Assembly: GCF_000349845.1 (NCBI RefSeq)
Contig: NC_020829.1
Location: 5,277,001-5,341,000 of the forward strand
Direction of reading: 5' to 3'
Length of the DNA stretch: 64,000 nucleotides
Source of the DNA: Pseudomonas sp. ATCC 13867
Lineage (GTDB): Bacteria; Pseudomonadota; Gammaproteobacteria; Pseudomonadales; Pseudomonadaceae
Shown here: positions 54,863-63,772 of the stretch, piece after piece
Numbering within the stretch: the first letter of the stretch is position 1
How the letters are laid out: each line of letters opens with the position of its first letter
Translations under genes and position numbers: made by a program
Notes under the pieces: generated by a model
The model's database searches: none
What the model was told of the DNA's origin: nothing
What the model saw: only the letters and a program-made list of their open reading frames with translations

Positions 54863-56263
54863 TCAGAACGCGTTACGGTGGACGAACCCTTTGAACAGGG
54901 TCAGCCCAACGATCTTCAGGTCCCACCAGACGGACCAGTTCTCGATGTAGTCCAGATCGAACTCGATGCGTTTCTGCATCTTTTCCAGGGTGTCGGTCTC
55001 GCCACGCCAGCCGTTGACCTGGGCCCACCCGGTGATACCGGGCTTGACCTTGTGGCGCAGCATGTAGCGACTGACCTGACGGCGGTATTGCTCGTTGTGC
55101 GCGACCGCATGGGGCCGGGGCCCTACCACCGACATGTCGCCGCGCAGGACGTTGAAGAACTGCGGCAGCTCATCCAGCGAGGAGCGTCGCAGGAACGCGC
55201 CCAGGCGGGTGACACGGCAGTCGTTGCGCGAGGCCTGGATCACCTGCGCACCGTCCTCCATGACGGTCATGCTGCGGAACTTCCACACGCGGATCGGCCG
55301 GCCATCCATCCCGTAGCGGGTCTGGCGGAACAGCACCGGGCCGCGCGAGGTGAGCTTCACCGCCACAGCGATCAGCAGCATTGGCACCGACACCAGCAGC
55401 AGGATCAGCGAGGCGAGGACCACGTCCTCGATGCGCTTGAGCACTGCGTTGGGCCCGTCCATAGGGGTGTCGAAGATGCTGATGGTTTCCAGGCCGTTGA
55501 TGCTCTCGCTGCGCGCGTGCAGCAGGTCGAACATGAACAGGTCGGGAATCAGGTAGACCGACACCGTGGTGTCGGAGAGTTCGCGAATCAGTTCGTTGAG
55601 CAGCGGCTCGCGGGAGAGCGGCAGGGTCAGGTAGACCTTGTCGATCTGTCCGCTGCGCGCCGCCTCGATCAGCGCCAGGCGCCCGCCCTTGACCGCCACC
55701 CGCGTATCCAACGCCATCTGCTGCGGCCGGTCGTCGTAGAAGCCGACCAGGCGCAACCCCATCCACGGTGCATCGAGGATGGTCGAGGCCAGGTGCGCGC
55801 CGACTTCCCCGGTGCCGTAGATGGCGACATTGCGGCTGTTGAAACCATGCCGGCGCGCCAGGCGCAGGAGGATGCGCAACAGCAGGCGGTACGCACACAT
55901 CACCAGCAGCGCAACGGCGAACCAGACGAAGCGGGAGGCGTCGATGACGATGCCGTGGCGCACGGCCACGTCCAGCAGCAGCACGGCGAAGAACGTCAGC
56001 GACCAGTAGCTGGTGACGATCAGCGACTCGCGCAGCATCGATTCGCCGCGCCAGGAACCGTAGAGCCGGTTGAGCTCGCCCAGCCAGTGGAACAACATCA
56101 CGCACAGCAGCACCGACACCCAGGCACGGGAATCCGGCAGACCGCTGCCGTCACTCAGGAGAATCGCCCCGGAGAGGACGATGACCAGCAGATCGAGCAG
56201 ACGGTGAGCCAGCGCCAGAAGTGACTGGTTGGCCCGCAGTATTCCCTTCGATCGAATGGACAT
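54863..56263 (-). CDS. Undecaprenyl-phosphate sugar phosphotransferase (WcaJ/PslA-type)
   Basis: 466 residues. Residues 10-130 hold four membrane helices; about 135-260 is a CoA-binding-like nucleotide fold (NVAIYGTGEVGAHLA). The C-terminal ~200 residues form the initiating transferase with KRIEDVVLASLILLL, FRQTRYGMDG, WKFRSM, RSSLDELPQFFNVLRGDMS and VGPRPH. It moves a hexose-1-phosphate to undecaprenyl phosphate, starting the repeat unit; glucose is likeliest in this subgroup. GAGG precedes the ATG. It lies between the export and nucleotide-sugar genes. Confidence 0.92.
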   Translation of the reverse strand: MSIRSKGILRANQSLLALAHRLLDLLVIVLSGAILLSDGSGLPDSRAWVSVLLCVMLFHWLGELNRLYGSWRGESMLRESLIVTSYWSLTFFAVLLLDVAVRHGIVIDASRFVWFAVALLVMCAYRLLLRILLRLARRHGFNSRNVAIYGTGEVGAHLASTILDAPWMGLRLVGFYDDRPQQMALDTRVAVKGGRLALIEAARSGQIDKVYLTLPLSREPLLNELIRELSDTTVSVYLIPDLFMFDLLHARSESINGLETISIFDTPMDGPNAVLKRIEDVVLASLILLLVSVPMLLIAVAVKLTSRGPVLFRQTRYGMDGRPIRVWKFRSMTVMEDGAQVIQASRNDCRVTRLGAFLRRSSLDELPQFFNVLRGDMSVVGPRPHAVAHNEQYRRQVSRYMLRHKVKPGITGWAQVNGWRGETDTLEKMQKRIEFDLDYIENWSVWWDLKIVGLTLFKGFVHRNAF

Positions 56264-56371
56264 GGAAAACCTCACAACACTCGGCGCCCATCCCGGCGCC
56301 GCTGCCACTCAAGGCAGACGGATCGATGACGCGCCGCCACGGCCGACCGGCCAGGGCGGCGGCGAGCGGGC

Positions 56372-57247
56372 TCAAGGGCGGGCGTCCAGCAGCAGTTGCT
56401 GCAGGTAGCGGCCATAGCCGGTCTTGCCCAGGCGCTCGGCCTGCAAGGCCAGGCCCTCGGTGGAAAGCCAGCCCTGCTGGAAGGCGATTTCCTCCAGGCA
56501 GGCGACCTTCAGCCCCTGCCGCGCCTCGATGGTCTGGACGAAGTGACCGGCCTCCATCAGCGATTCGTGGGTCCCGGTGTCCAGCCAGGCGAAGCCGCGC
56601 CCCAGCAGGCTCACGCGCAGCTCGCCGAGCGCCAGGTAGGCATTGTTGATGTCGGTGATTTCCAGCTCGCCACGCGCCGAGGGGCGGATCTGCCGGGCCA
56701 TCTCCAGCACCCGGTTGTCGTAGAAGTACAGGCCAGTGACCGCGTAGTTGGAGCGTGGCAGCCGTGGCTTCTCCTCGATGGAGAGCACGTTGCCGTCGTC
56801 GTCGAACTCCACCACGCCGAAGCGCCCGGGGTCGGCCACCTGGTAGCCGAACACCGTGGCGCCGCGCTCGCGCGAGGCGGCCTCGCGCAGGGTCTGGGTG
56901 AAGCTCTGGCCGTAGAAGATATTGTCGCCCAGCACCAGGCACACCGAGTCGTCGCCGATGAACTCCGCGCCGATCAGGAAGGCCTGGGCCAGGCCGTCCG
57001 GCGAAGGCTGCACCGCGTACTGCAGGCGCACACCGAAACGTTCGCCGTCGCCGAGCAGCGCGCGGAAGTTGGCCAGGTCGGCGGGCGCGCAGATCAACAG
57101 GATGTCGTCGATGCCGGCGAGCATCAGCACCGACAGCGGGTAATACACCATCGGCTTGTCGTAGATCGGCAGCAGTTGCTTGGACACCCCCAGGGTAATG
57201 GGGTGCAGGCGGGTGCCGGAGCCTCCGGCGAGGATGATGCCTTTCAT
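56372..57247 (-). CDS. rmlA: Glucose-1-phosphate thymidylyltransferase RmlA
   Basis: 291 residues. The nucleotidyltransferase signature [26 protein letters not shown] and the substrate-site DNIFYG, EEKPRLP and WLDTGT motifs are all present. It makes dTDP-glucose, the precursor of dTDP-rhamnose and related sugars. rmlB, rmlC and rmlD are not adjacent, so the later steps must be supplied from elsewhere. It is in the operon 37 bases after the GT4 gene. Confidence 0.95.
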   Translation of the reverse strand: MKGIILAGGSGTRLHPITLGVSKQLLPIYDKPMVYYPLSVLMLAGIDDILLICAPADLANFRALLGDGERFGVRLQYAVQPSPDGLAQAFLIGAEFIGDDSVCLVLGDNIFYGQSFTQTLREAASRERGATVFGYQVADPGRFGVVEFDDDGNVLSIEEKPRLPRSNYAVTGLYFYDNRVLEMARQIRPSARGELEITDINNAYLALGELRVSLLGRGFAWLDTGTHESLMEAGHFVQTIEARQGLKVACLEEIAFQQGWLSTEGLALQAERLGKTGYGRYLQQLLLDARP

Positions 57248-57284
57248 GGCAATTGCCTCCTTGGCGGAATCGCCCGAAACCGGG

Positions 57285-58376
57285 CTATTCGAGCGAGTTG
57301 AAGCGCGGCAGACAGTCCGCGCCTTCGGCTAGAAAGGAGTCGATCAGGCTGGAAAGACGCAGCGCGGAAAGGTCCCAGGAGTAGCGCAGGACGTTCTCCA
57401 ACCCGGCGTTGCGCAGGCCGCCGCGCAACTTCGCGTCCCGCAGCACGCGGCGCATCGCCGTGGCCAGGGCCTGCGTATCGACGGGATCGAAATACAGCGC
57501 CGAGTTGCCCAGCACCTCGGGTATCGAAGCGCTGCGGGCGGCGATCACCGGGCAGCCGCAGGCCTGCGCCTCCAGCGGCGGTATGCCGAAGCCTTCGTAG
57601 AGCGAGGGGAAGACGAAGGCCGCCGCGCCGCGGTACTCCTCGATCAGCCGGCTATCGTCGATGCGCCCCAGCCAGCGCACGCGTTCGTGCTGTTCGCTGG
57701 ACTGCAGCCGGTAATCGACGAAGCTGCGGCTGGCCGAGCCGACGATATGCAGGTCGACGTCCAGGTCCCGCAGCAGGTCGAACGCCTCGATCATCTGGGC
57801 GAAATTCTTGTGCGCCGCCGGCGAGGACACCGCCAGCAGATAGGGCCGCCCGCCCGTGGCCACGGGGCCGGGACAGAACGCGGCGGAGACCGCGTTGCCG
57901 ATCACATGGATGCGCTCGGCGGGGAAGCGGTAGTGCGCGGCGATCTCCCGGCGGGAGAACTCGCTGACGCTGACCAGCGCCAGCACCCGCCGCAGCATCA
58001 GCGGGGTCAGCGTCCGGTACAGCACGCGGAAGCGCCAGGAAAAGCTCTCGGGATGGCGCACATAGGCGATGTCGTGGTGCGTCGCCAACTGCCGGCCGTA
58101 GGCCAGCGGCGCGGTATTGCACAGCGACACCAGCAGCGGCCGGCCGTTGCGCGCCAGCCACAGCGGCAGGTCGACCTGCTCCCACAGGTGCCCGCGGTGG
58201 CGCCCGATGCGCTCGACGTTCAGGCGCTGGGCGATCTCCTCCCGCGGCAGCGGGCCGGGTGGCGCGACGAAGCGCACATCGCCGCGCAGGCGCGCCAGCG
58301 ACAGCGAGATCTGCTCGGCGAAGCGTTGCACGCCGCTGATTTCCTGGGACAGGAAACGCCCGTTGATCACGATCAT
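57285..58376 (-). CDS. GT4 glycosyltransferase
   Basis: 363 residues. GT-B fold: N-domain with [19 protein letters not shown]-domain with [17 protein letters not shown] and the donor-binding [23 protein letters not shown], whose two glutamates are the GT4 E-x7-E pair. It adds one sugar to the lipid-linked unit at the cytoplasmic face. GAGAGGA sets the start at MIVINGR. It follows the fusion gene by 32 bases. Confidence 0.92.
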   Translation of the reverse strand: MIVINGRFLSQEISGVQRFAEQISLSLARLRGDVRFVAPPGPLPREEIAQRLNVERIGRHRGHLWEQVDLPLWLARNGRPLLVSLCNTAPLAYGRQLATHHDIAYVRHPESFSWRFRVLYRTLTPLMLRRVLALVSVSEFSRREIAAHYRFPAERIHVIGNAVSAAFCPGPVATGGRPYLLAVSSPAAHKNFAQMIEAFDLLRDLDVDLHIVGSASRSFVDYRLQSSEQHERVRWLGRIDDSRLIEEYRGAAAFVFPSLYEGFGIPPLEAQACGCPVIAARSASIPEVLGNSALYFDPVDTQALATAMRRVLRDAKLRGGLRNAGLENVLRYSWDLSALRLSSLIDSFLAEGADCLPRFNSLE

Positions 58377-58408
58377 GGAAGTCCTCTCGGCGAGTCGTCG
58401 CGTTGTGC

Positions 58409-61033
58409 TCAACGCAGCGACAGCTGGTAGCCCGGGGCGCTGCGCAGCAGCGTCGGAGCGTTATCGATACGGATGCTGGCCTGGCACGCGCCACCGCCCG
58501 AGGGGCAGTCCCAGGGCACTTTCTCGCCCTGGCCGGTGCTCACGCCGTCGAAGTCGCGCAGGCGCCAGAGGGTGTCGGAACTGCCCGGCTGGCTGGTGAT
58601 CTTCAGGCTCTGCTCGCGGCCCAGGGTCCAGGCCACCAGGATTTCGTCGTCGGCCTTGGCGAAACGCAGCAGATAGACGTTCGGGTCATCGTTGGGCACC
58701 CGGCCGGCGAAGCGGTAGTGGCCGATGATCGCGGCCACGCTGGTCATCGCGTGGTAGGCCGGCTTGGGCTGGCCGTCGGCGGTGAGCAGGCCGAAGTTGT
58801 GCTCCATGTCGCGGCGGTCGATGCCGTCGTCCACCAGGTCGTACCACCAGGAGCCCTTCACGTTCGGCAGGCTGCGCAACAGGAAGTAGGCGCGCGCCAG
58901 GTAGGCCGCCTGGCGTTCGCGGCTGATCCCGCAGGCGCCGTCGTGGGCCGGCCAGCTGAACTCGGTGAAGTACAGCGGCACCGGCTTGCCGGCGGCGCGT
59001 TCGAGCGTCTGGTTGACGCCCTTGAACCACGCCAGCCAGTTCTCCGGCGTCGCCAGCTCGCCCTCGCAATACACCGACGGGTGCAGGGACAGGCCGTCGG
59101 CCACGTCCAGCAGCCCACCGGCGACCAGGCGCTCGGCGAAGCCCTGGCGGATGCCGCGCAGGGTCACCGCGCCGGCGATCACCTTGGCCTGCGGGTCCTC
59201 CTCGCGGATCGCCTGGGCGGTGGCGCGGACCAGGGTCAGGTAGTCGTCGCTGAATGCCTTGTCGGTGGGGTTTTCCACATCCCACTCGTTCCACACCTCG
59301 TAGATCGCCACCTGCCCCTTGAAGCTGCGCACCACGTAGCGCACATAGCGCAGGAAGGCGGCGCGGGAGGTCTCGTCGCGCGGCTTGGCGTTGCCGTGGA
59401 ACTGATTCTCCAGGCCGAGGATCAGCAGGGTGCTGATACCCAGGCTGCGGGTGCTGCGCAGTTGCGCGCGCCAGCTGGCGTCGATGGACAGCACGTTGGC
59501 CTCGCGCTCGACGCTGGACCAGAAGGCGTCGTCGCGGAACGATAGGATGCCGGCCCGTTGCGCCAGGCGGTTGATGCCGTCGCGGTTGCCCGGACGGAGG
59601 TTCTGGTGCGTGCTGGCGCCGACGATGAATTCCGGCGCGTCCTGTCCGGCCGCCGGCGTCTGGCTGGCCAGCGCCTGGGGCGCCTGCCCTGCTCCGGCGA
59701 ACAACAGTGTCCCGCCCAGCAGCAGGCTCAGCAACCGTCCCTTGCCTTGCAGGCGCCAGGCCTGCGGCGCCGGCGGCGTGGCCAGCTCATCCGGCAGACG
59801 CAGCGCCCGGCCGATCGCCAGGCCGAGGAACAGGCTGGGCACCTGCGCCTCCAGCACGTCGCTGGTCCAGCCGACCAGCAGGGTGCAGTAGGCGATGCCC
59901 AGCAGCGCGCGCGCCTCACTGCCCGGCTGGCGCTGCAGGCGCATCAGCATCGGTACCGCCAGCGCATAGAGCGCGACGCCGGCGACGCCGAACAGCAGCC
60001 AGAGGTACAGCAGCGAGTTGTCCGCCACCGCCAGTTGCTCGACGCCGAACACCGGGTACGCCCCGTAGGCGCTTCCGGTCATCCCCAGCCCGGCGCCGGT
60101 GACGGTCCAGCCGTTGTATTCCATCACCTTGATCAGACTCGGCCAGGTGTTGACCAGGCGATCCACCATCGAGCCGATCAGGTTGTCGCCGCTGGAGCTG
60201 GCCAGGTACGGCTCGATGCCCCCGAACAGGCCATAGAGCGGCAGCGCCAGCGCGCCGAGCACCACCACGAGGGCGGCCAGCAGGAACAGCAGGCGATTGC
60301 GGGCGACGCTCATCACCAGCAGGGCGATGACGAAGGCGACGGCGGAGGATTTGTTGGTGGTCAGGGCGATCCCCGCCAGCGCCACCAGGTAGATCAGCCC
60401 GCGCACCAGCAACGGTAGCCGGAACGAGCCCAGGTACAGGCTGAAGATCGACAGCATGATCGCCAGGCTCGACGACATCCGCGAGAAGCCGGCGATGCGA
60501 TCCAGTCCGTAGGCGCTCCAGGCGCGGTTGCCGCTGATCTCGACCCCGCCCATCGAGTAGGTGTATCCCTTCCACGGCACGTTGCCGAGGATGTCCAGCA
60601 CGATGCCCGCCAGCGAGGCGACGAGGCAGAAGACGATGGCCCAGCCCACCGCCTTGCGGTGCATCTCCAGGTAGGGTCCGCAGAGCAGGCCGAACAGCAG
60701 CGGCGCGTAGATGAACACGCTGAACGCCCCGGCCTGCCACTGGGCGCCGTGCAACCGCCCGAGCATCAGCGAGGCGGCCGCCAGCACCAGCAGCAACCAC
60801 AGGCCGCGCTGCTGCGGACGGGTGAACAGCTCCCAGCCCACCGCGATCACGCAGGCCACCTTCGGCAGGTAGACCAGCGCCGACAGACCGACCTGGTCGG
60901 CATAGAAACGCAGCGCCCCGCTGAACGTCTCCACCAGCAGCAGCGACACCAGCACCGCCAGCGCCAGCAGCGAGCGGTCGAAGGCGATCCCGCGCGAGGG
61001 CTCAAAGCGTGGATACGGCGATTGCAGATCCAT
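58409..61033 (-). CDS. Wzy/ligase-like membrane domain fused to periplasmic glycoside hydrolase
   Basis: 874 residues. Residues about 20-415 hold some ten to twelve membrane helices with a large periplasmic loop (280-340), as in Wzy polymerases and O-antigen ligases. Residues 430-460 are basic then hydrophobic and end AQALASQ-like, resembling an internal signal peptide. Residues 465-874 form a clan-A (GH39/GH5-like) hydrolase: YEVWNEWDV with acid/base Glu583 and YFTEFSW with nucleophile Glu691, plus a C-terminal beta domain. The frame is unbroken. PslG is a separate protein of the same hydrolase type in the Psl system. The start overlaps the upstream GT4 stop by 32 bases. It probably polymerises and trims the product, which is inference. 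Confidence 0.85.
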   Translation of the reverse strand: MDLQSPYPRFEPSRGIAFDRSLLALAVLVSLLLVETFSGALRFYADQVGLSALVYLPKVACVIAVGWELFTRPQQRGLWLLLVLAAASLMLGRLHGAQWQAGAFSVFIYAPLLFGLLCGPYLEMHRKAVGWAIVFCLVASLAGIVLDILGNVPWKGYTYSMGGVEISGNRAWSAYGLDRIAGFSRMSSSLAIMLSIFSLYLGSFRLPLLVRGLIYLVALAGIALTTNKSSAVAFVIALLVMSVARNRLLFLLAALVVVLGALALPLYGLFGGIEPYLASSSGDNLIGSMVDRLVNTWPSLIKVMEYNGWTVTGAGLGMTGSAYGAYPVFGVEQLAVADNSLLYLWLLFGVAGVALYALAVPMLMRLQRQPGSEARALLGIAYCTLLVGWTSDVLEAQVPSLFLGLAIGRALRLPDELATPPAPQAWRLQGKGRLLSLLLGGTLLFAGAGQAPQALASQTPAAGQDAPEFIVGASTHQNLRPGNRDGINRLAQRAGILSFRDDAFWSSVEREANVLSIDASWRAQLRSTRSLGISTLLILGLENQFHGNAKPRDETSRAAFLRYVRYVVRSFKGQVAIYEVWNEWDVENPTDKAFSDDYLTLVRATAQAIREEDPQAKVIAGAVTLRGIRQGFAERLVAGGLLDVADGLSLHPSVYCEGELATPENWLAWFKGVNQTLERAAGKPVPLYFTEFSWPAHDGACGISRERQAAYLARAYFLLRSLPNVKGSWWYDLVDDGIDRRDMEHNFGLLTADGQPKPAYHAMTSVAAIIGHYRFAGRVPNDDPNVYLLRFAKADDEILVAWTLGREQSLKITSQPGSSDTLWRLRDFDGVSTGQGEKVPWDCPSGGGACQASIRIDNAPTLLRSAPGYQLSLR

Positions 61034-62237
61034 GGCGGACTCCACGGTTGAGCAGGGTGTGGCGCAGGATGGCTTCGTACTCGTCGAGCATCCGCTCGAC
61101 GCTGAGCATCGACGCCACGCTGTCCCGCGCGCGGGAGGCCAGGCGCTGGCGCAACGGCGCGTCCTGGGCCAGGCGGCGGATCGCCTCGCCCAGCGAGTCG
61201 GGACGTTCGGGTGCGCAGTGCAGGCCGTTGAGCCCGTCGCGGACGATCTCGACGAGGCCGCCACGGGTCGAGACGATCACCGGCAGGCGATGGGCGCAGG
61301 CCTCCAGCGCCACCAGGCCGAAGGATTCGGGGCCGACGCTGGGCACCACGGCCACGTCGATCTCGGCGAAGAACTCCGAGGACTTGCGGTAGCCGACGAA
61401 GTGCACGCGCTGCGGGTCGGCGGAGGACTTCAGCGCATTCACGTAGGCCGCCTCGCCGCGCCCGGCGATCAGCAACGAGGCGTCCAGCGACTGTTTCTGG
61501 AACTGCTCGATCAGCCACTCCACGCCCTTGTTCGGGGTCAGCGAACCGATGAAGCCGAAGCGCAACGGGCGACGCGGCATCACGGCGGCCGGCGCACCCT
61601 GTGCCGGTGCGAACGGCGCGCTGTTGTAGACGACATAGCGCTGGCTGTGGGCGAAGTAGCCCGCCTCGACCAGGGCGGCCAACTGGTAGCGGCTGACACC
61701 GACCACCGCATCGACCCGCGCCGACGCCTCCGCATGGGAACGCCTAAGCAGCGCACAGGAACCGCACTGCCGCTGGCAATGCCGCCCCTTGTTGAAGCGC
61801 ATCCCGCGCGGGCAGGTGAGGTACTGGTCGTGCAGGATCTGCACGATGGGCAGCCCGGCCTCGCGGATCGCATCCCAGGCGGCGATGGACCAGCCCGACA
61901 GGTTGTGGCACACCACCAGGTCCGGCTCGCTCTGCGCCAGCACCTGCGCCAGCACCTCGCGCATGCCCCGGTTGTAACGGTCCAGGGCATGCCAGGCGAG
62001 CCGCCGCAGCGGGCCCTGGCGCTGCTCGGAGAACGGCCAGTACAGGTTGCGCATCCCGGCGCGCAGCACCGGCACGCCATTGTGCGAGTCGCTCCGCAGG
62101 CCGGCGTCCGGGCCGGTGCTCAGGACCTGCACCGCATGGCCGCGCGCCTGCAGGCCCTCGACCATCGACTGCAGCATCACCTCCGCGCCGCCGCCGATGT
62201 GCGGGGCATAGAGGGTGTTGAGGAACAGGAGTCTCAT
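61002..62237 (-). CDS. GT4 glycosyltransferase with cysteine cluster
   Basis: 411 residues. N-domain LNTLYAPHIGGGAEVMLQSMV is the acceptor-side start of the GT4 fold. C-domain: GFIGSLTPNKGVEWLIEQF and VVPSVGPESFGLVALEACA, the donor-binding pair of glutamates. A cysteine-rich insert, CPRGMRFNKGRHCQRQCGSC, near residue 143 could bind zinc; similar inserts occur in some GT4 relatives. Its start overlaps the GT2 stop, and its end overlaps the fusion gene. Confidence 0.9.
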   Translation of the reverse strand: MRLLFLNTLYAPHIGGGAEVMLQSMVEGLQARGHAVQVLSTGPDAGLRSDSHNGVPVLRAGMRNLYWPFSEQRQGPLRRLAWHALDRYNRGMREVLAQVLAQSEPDLVVCHNLSGWSIAAWDAIREAGLPIVQILHDQYLTCPRGMRFNKGRHCQRQCGSCALLRRSHAEASARVDAVVGVSRYQLAALVEAGYFAHSQRYVVYNSAPFAPAQGAPAAVMPRRPLRFGFIGSLTPNKGVEWLIEQFQKQSLDASLLIAGRGEAAYVNALKSSADPQRVHFVGYRKSSEFFAEIDVAVVPSVGPESFGLVALEACAHRLPVIVSTRGGLVEIVRDGLNGLHCAPERPDSLGEAIRRLAQDAPLRQRLASRARDSVASMLSVERMLDEYEAILRHTLLNRGVRHGSAIAVSTL

Positions 62238-63232
62238 AGCGGATACATCCGGCTCATGCCCAGCGCGCCGGCCTCACCGTCGCGAATGGCGCGCAGCAGC
62301 AGTTGCAGGCGTCCGTCGCGGCCATGCCGCCGGGCGAAGAAGTGCAGCAGGCGCAGGAACACCCAGCGGTTGAAGCGGTACATCAGCGGCGAGCTGACCC
62401 ACAGGTTCTTGTCGAACCAGGCCTGGTTGCGCGCGGCGTAGTAGGCGCGCAGGTCCGAGCTGCCCAGCAGGTAGGTCTCGTAGATGTTGGAGGTGCGCTG
62501 CTTGAGGTTCCACGAGCGCTCCAGGTCATCCAGCCCGGCGTCGGGCACCAGGTAGAGATGCCCGCCCGTGGCGCTGATGCGGAAGGTGTATTCGGTATCG
62601 TCGGCATAGAGCACCAGCTCGCGGCGCGGCAGGCCGATGCGCTCGATCAGGCTGCGATGCGCCAGCAGTCCGCCGTAATAGGCGAACGGCAGTTCCAGCA
62701 GCGGCTCCACCGGACGCGGGTGCGGCTTGCCCCAGGGCGTGCGGCGCCAGAGCTTGTACGGCAGCTGGTGCACGTGGAAGCCGAAGTAACTGGAGCGCGG
62801 CGGCGCGATGAAGCGCGTCGGCACGCCGGCGACGACATCCGCCTGGTGCTCCGGGCGGAAGCCCAGCACCGCAGTCTTGTCCGCCCCGTGGCGTTGCATG
62901 CAGTCGAGCAGGCGCTGCTTGAGCAGGGGGAAGGCGCCCGGCATCGGCGCGTTGTCGTCGTCCATCAGCCAGATGTACTCGCAGCCGGTCTTCAGCGCGG
63001 CCGCGATGCCCACGCAATAGCCGTTGGCCGAGCCGGTGTTGCTGTCCAGCTCGATCACCTGGACGCGGTTGTGCCAGAGCCTGAACAAGCGGTCCAGTTC
63101 GGCCACCGAGGCGTTGCTGACGATGATCGCGCGGCCAATGTCCGGCTCCAGGAAGGCCCTGGCCAGCAACTCCTCCAGGTATTCCAGGCGGTCGCCATAG
63201 GTCAGCGTCACCAGTACAGTCGATCCACTCAT
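62234..63232 (-). CDS. GT2 glycosyltransferase, galactofuranosyltransferase-like
   Basis: 332 residues of GT-A fold. MDDDNAPMPG carries the DxD metal site. The later DDTEYTFRISATGG is the ED(T)E-type catalytic region also found in GlfT2 and rhamnosyltransferases. Donor sugar is unassigned. It begins 33 bases after the RfaH-like gene and overlaps the next gene by four bases. Confidence 0.9.
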   Translation of the reverse strand: MSGSTVLVTLTYGDRLEYLEELLARAFLEPDIGRAIIVSNASVAELDRLFRLWHNRVQVIELDSNTGSANGYCVGIAAALKTGCEYIWLMDDDNAPMPGAFPLLKQRLLDCMQRHGADKTAVLGFRPEHQADVVAGVPTRFIAPPRSSYFGFHVHQLPYKLWRRTPWGKPHPRPVEPLLELPFAYYGGLLAHRSLIERIGLPRRELVLYADDTEYTFRISATGGHLYLVPDAGLDDLERSWNLKQRTSNIYETYLLGSSDLRAYYAARNQAWFDKNLWVSSPLMYRFNRWVFLRLLHFFARRHGRDGRLQLLLRAIRDGEAGALGMSRMYPL

Positions 63233-63265
63233 GATGGTGCATCTCCCTCGTCGATTACCGGGCGC

Positions 63266-63772
63266 TCAGGCCCGCCATCTGTCCCCGTCGGCCGCCGAGA
63301 GCCGGCTCAGTGGAACGCGCACGCGCTGTTCGCGCTGCAACAGGTTGAGCAGGATCAGCGCCCGTTCGGCGCCGTCGTCGCAGAGGAAGATCGCCTCCAC
63401 TTCGCAATCCCCGGCGCAGTGCAGCCGTACCGCCTGGCCTTGCTGGAAGCGGCTGGCCGGCCGCTCGGGCATCGCCCGCAGGCGCTGGCGGATGTCCTCC
63501 ACCAGTTCGTCGGCCACCGGCAGCGGCTGCGGACCGAAGCTGACGATGCGCGCCACGCCGCGGGTCGAGCGGATCGGGAACCAGTTGTCGTGCTGCTGAT
63601 CCAGGTGGATGAACAGGTAACCGGGGAACAGCGGCTGCGGCCGCGCACCCTGCCCGACCACCGGCCGGTAGCAGGCGAAGCCCTGGCGCGTCAGGTTTTC
63701 CTCGGCGCGCAGCTCCTGGTGCGGCTTGGTCTGGATCAGGTACCAGCGATGCAGCGGGTCGGCTTGGCTCAT
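63266..63772 (-). CDS. rfaH: RfaH/NusG-family transcription antiterminator
   Basis: 168 residues. The NGN domain starts WYLIQTKPHQELRAEENL and includes FPGYLFIHLD and RSTRGVARIVSFG, with the C-terminal KOW-like part after about residue 108. These are marks of the RfaH branch rather than the essential NusG. Such proteins load on RNA polymerase at an ops element and suppress Rho in long polysaccharide operons. Its place as second gene of the operon suits self-contained control. It overlaps the upstream gene's stop by four bases. Confidence 0.9.
   Translation of the reverse strand: MSQADPLHRWYLIQTKPHQELRAEENLTRQGFACYRPVVGQGARPQPLFPGYLFIHLDQQHDNWFPIRSTRGVARIVSFGPQPLPVADELVEDIRQRLRAMPERPASRFQQGQAVRLHCAGDCEVEAIFLCDDGAERALILLNLLQREQRVRVPLSRLSAADGDRWRA

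Noticed and set aside
58409..61033. Fusion as an assembly or frameshift artefact
   Set aside because: No frame change is needed, the linker reads as sensible protein, and both halves are complete; it is taken as real, subject to reads.
61034..61264. 77-codon N-terminal extension of the fusion protein
   Set aside because: The extension lies wholly inside the upstream GT4 gene in another frame and is Arg/Ser/Ala-rich shadow sequence; MDLQSP begins the membrane protein.
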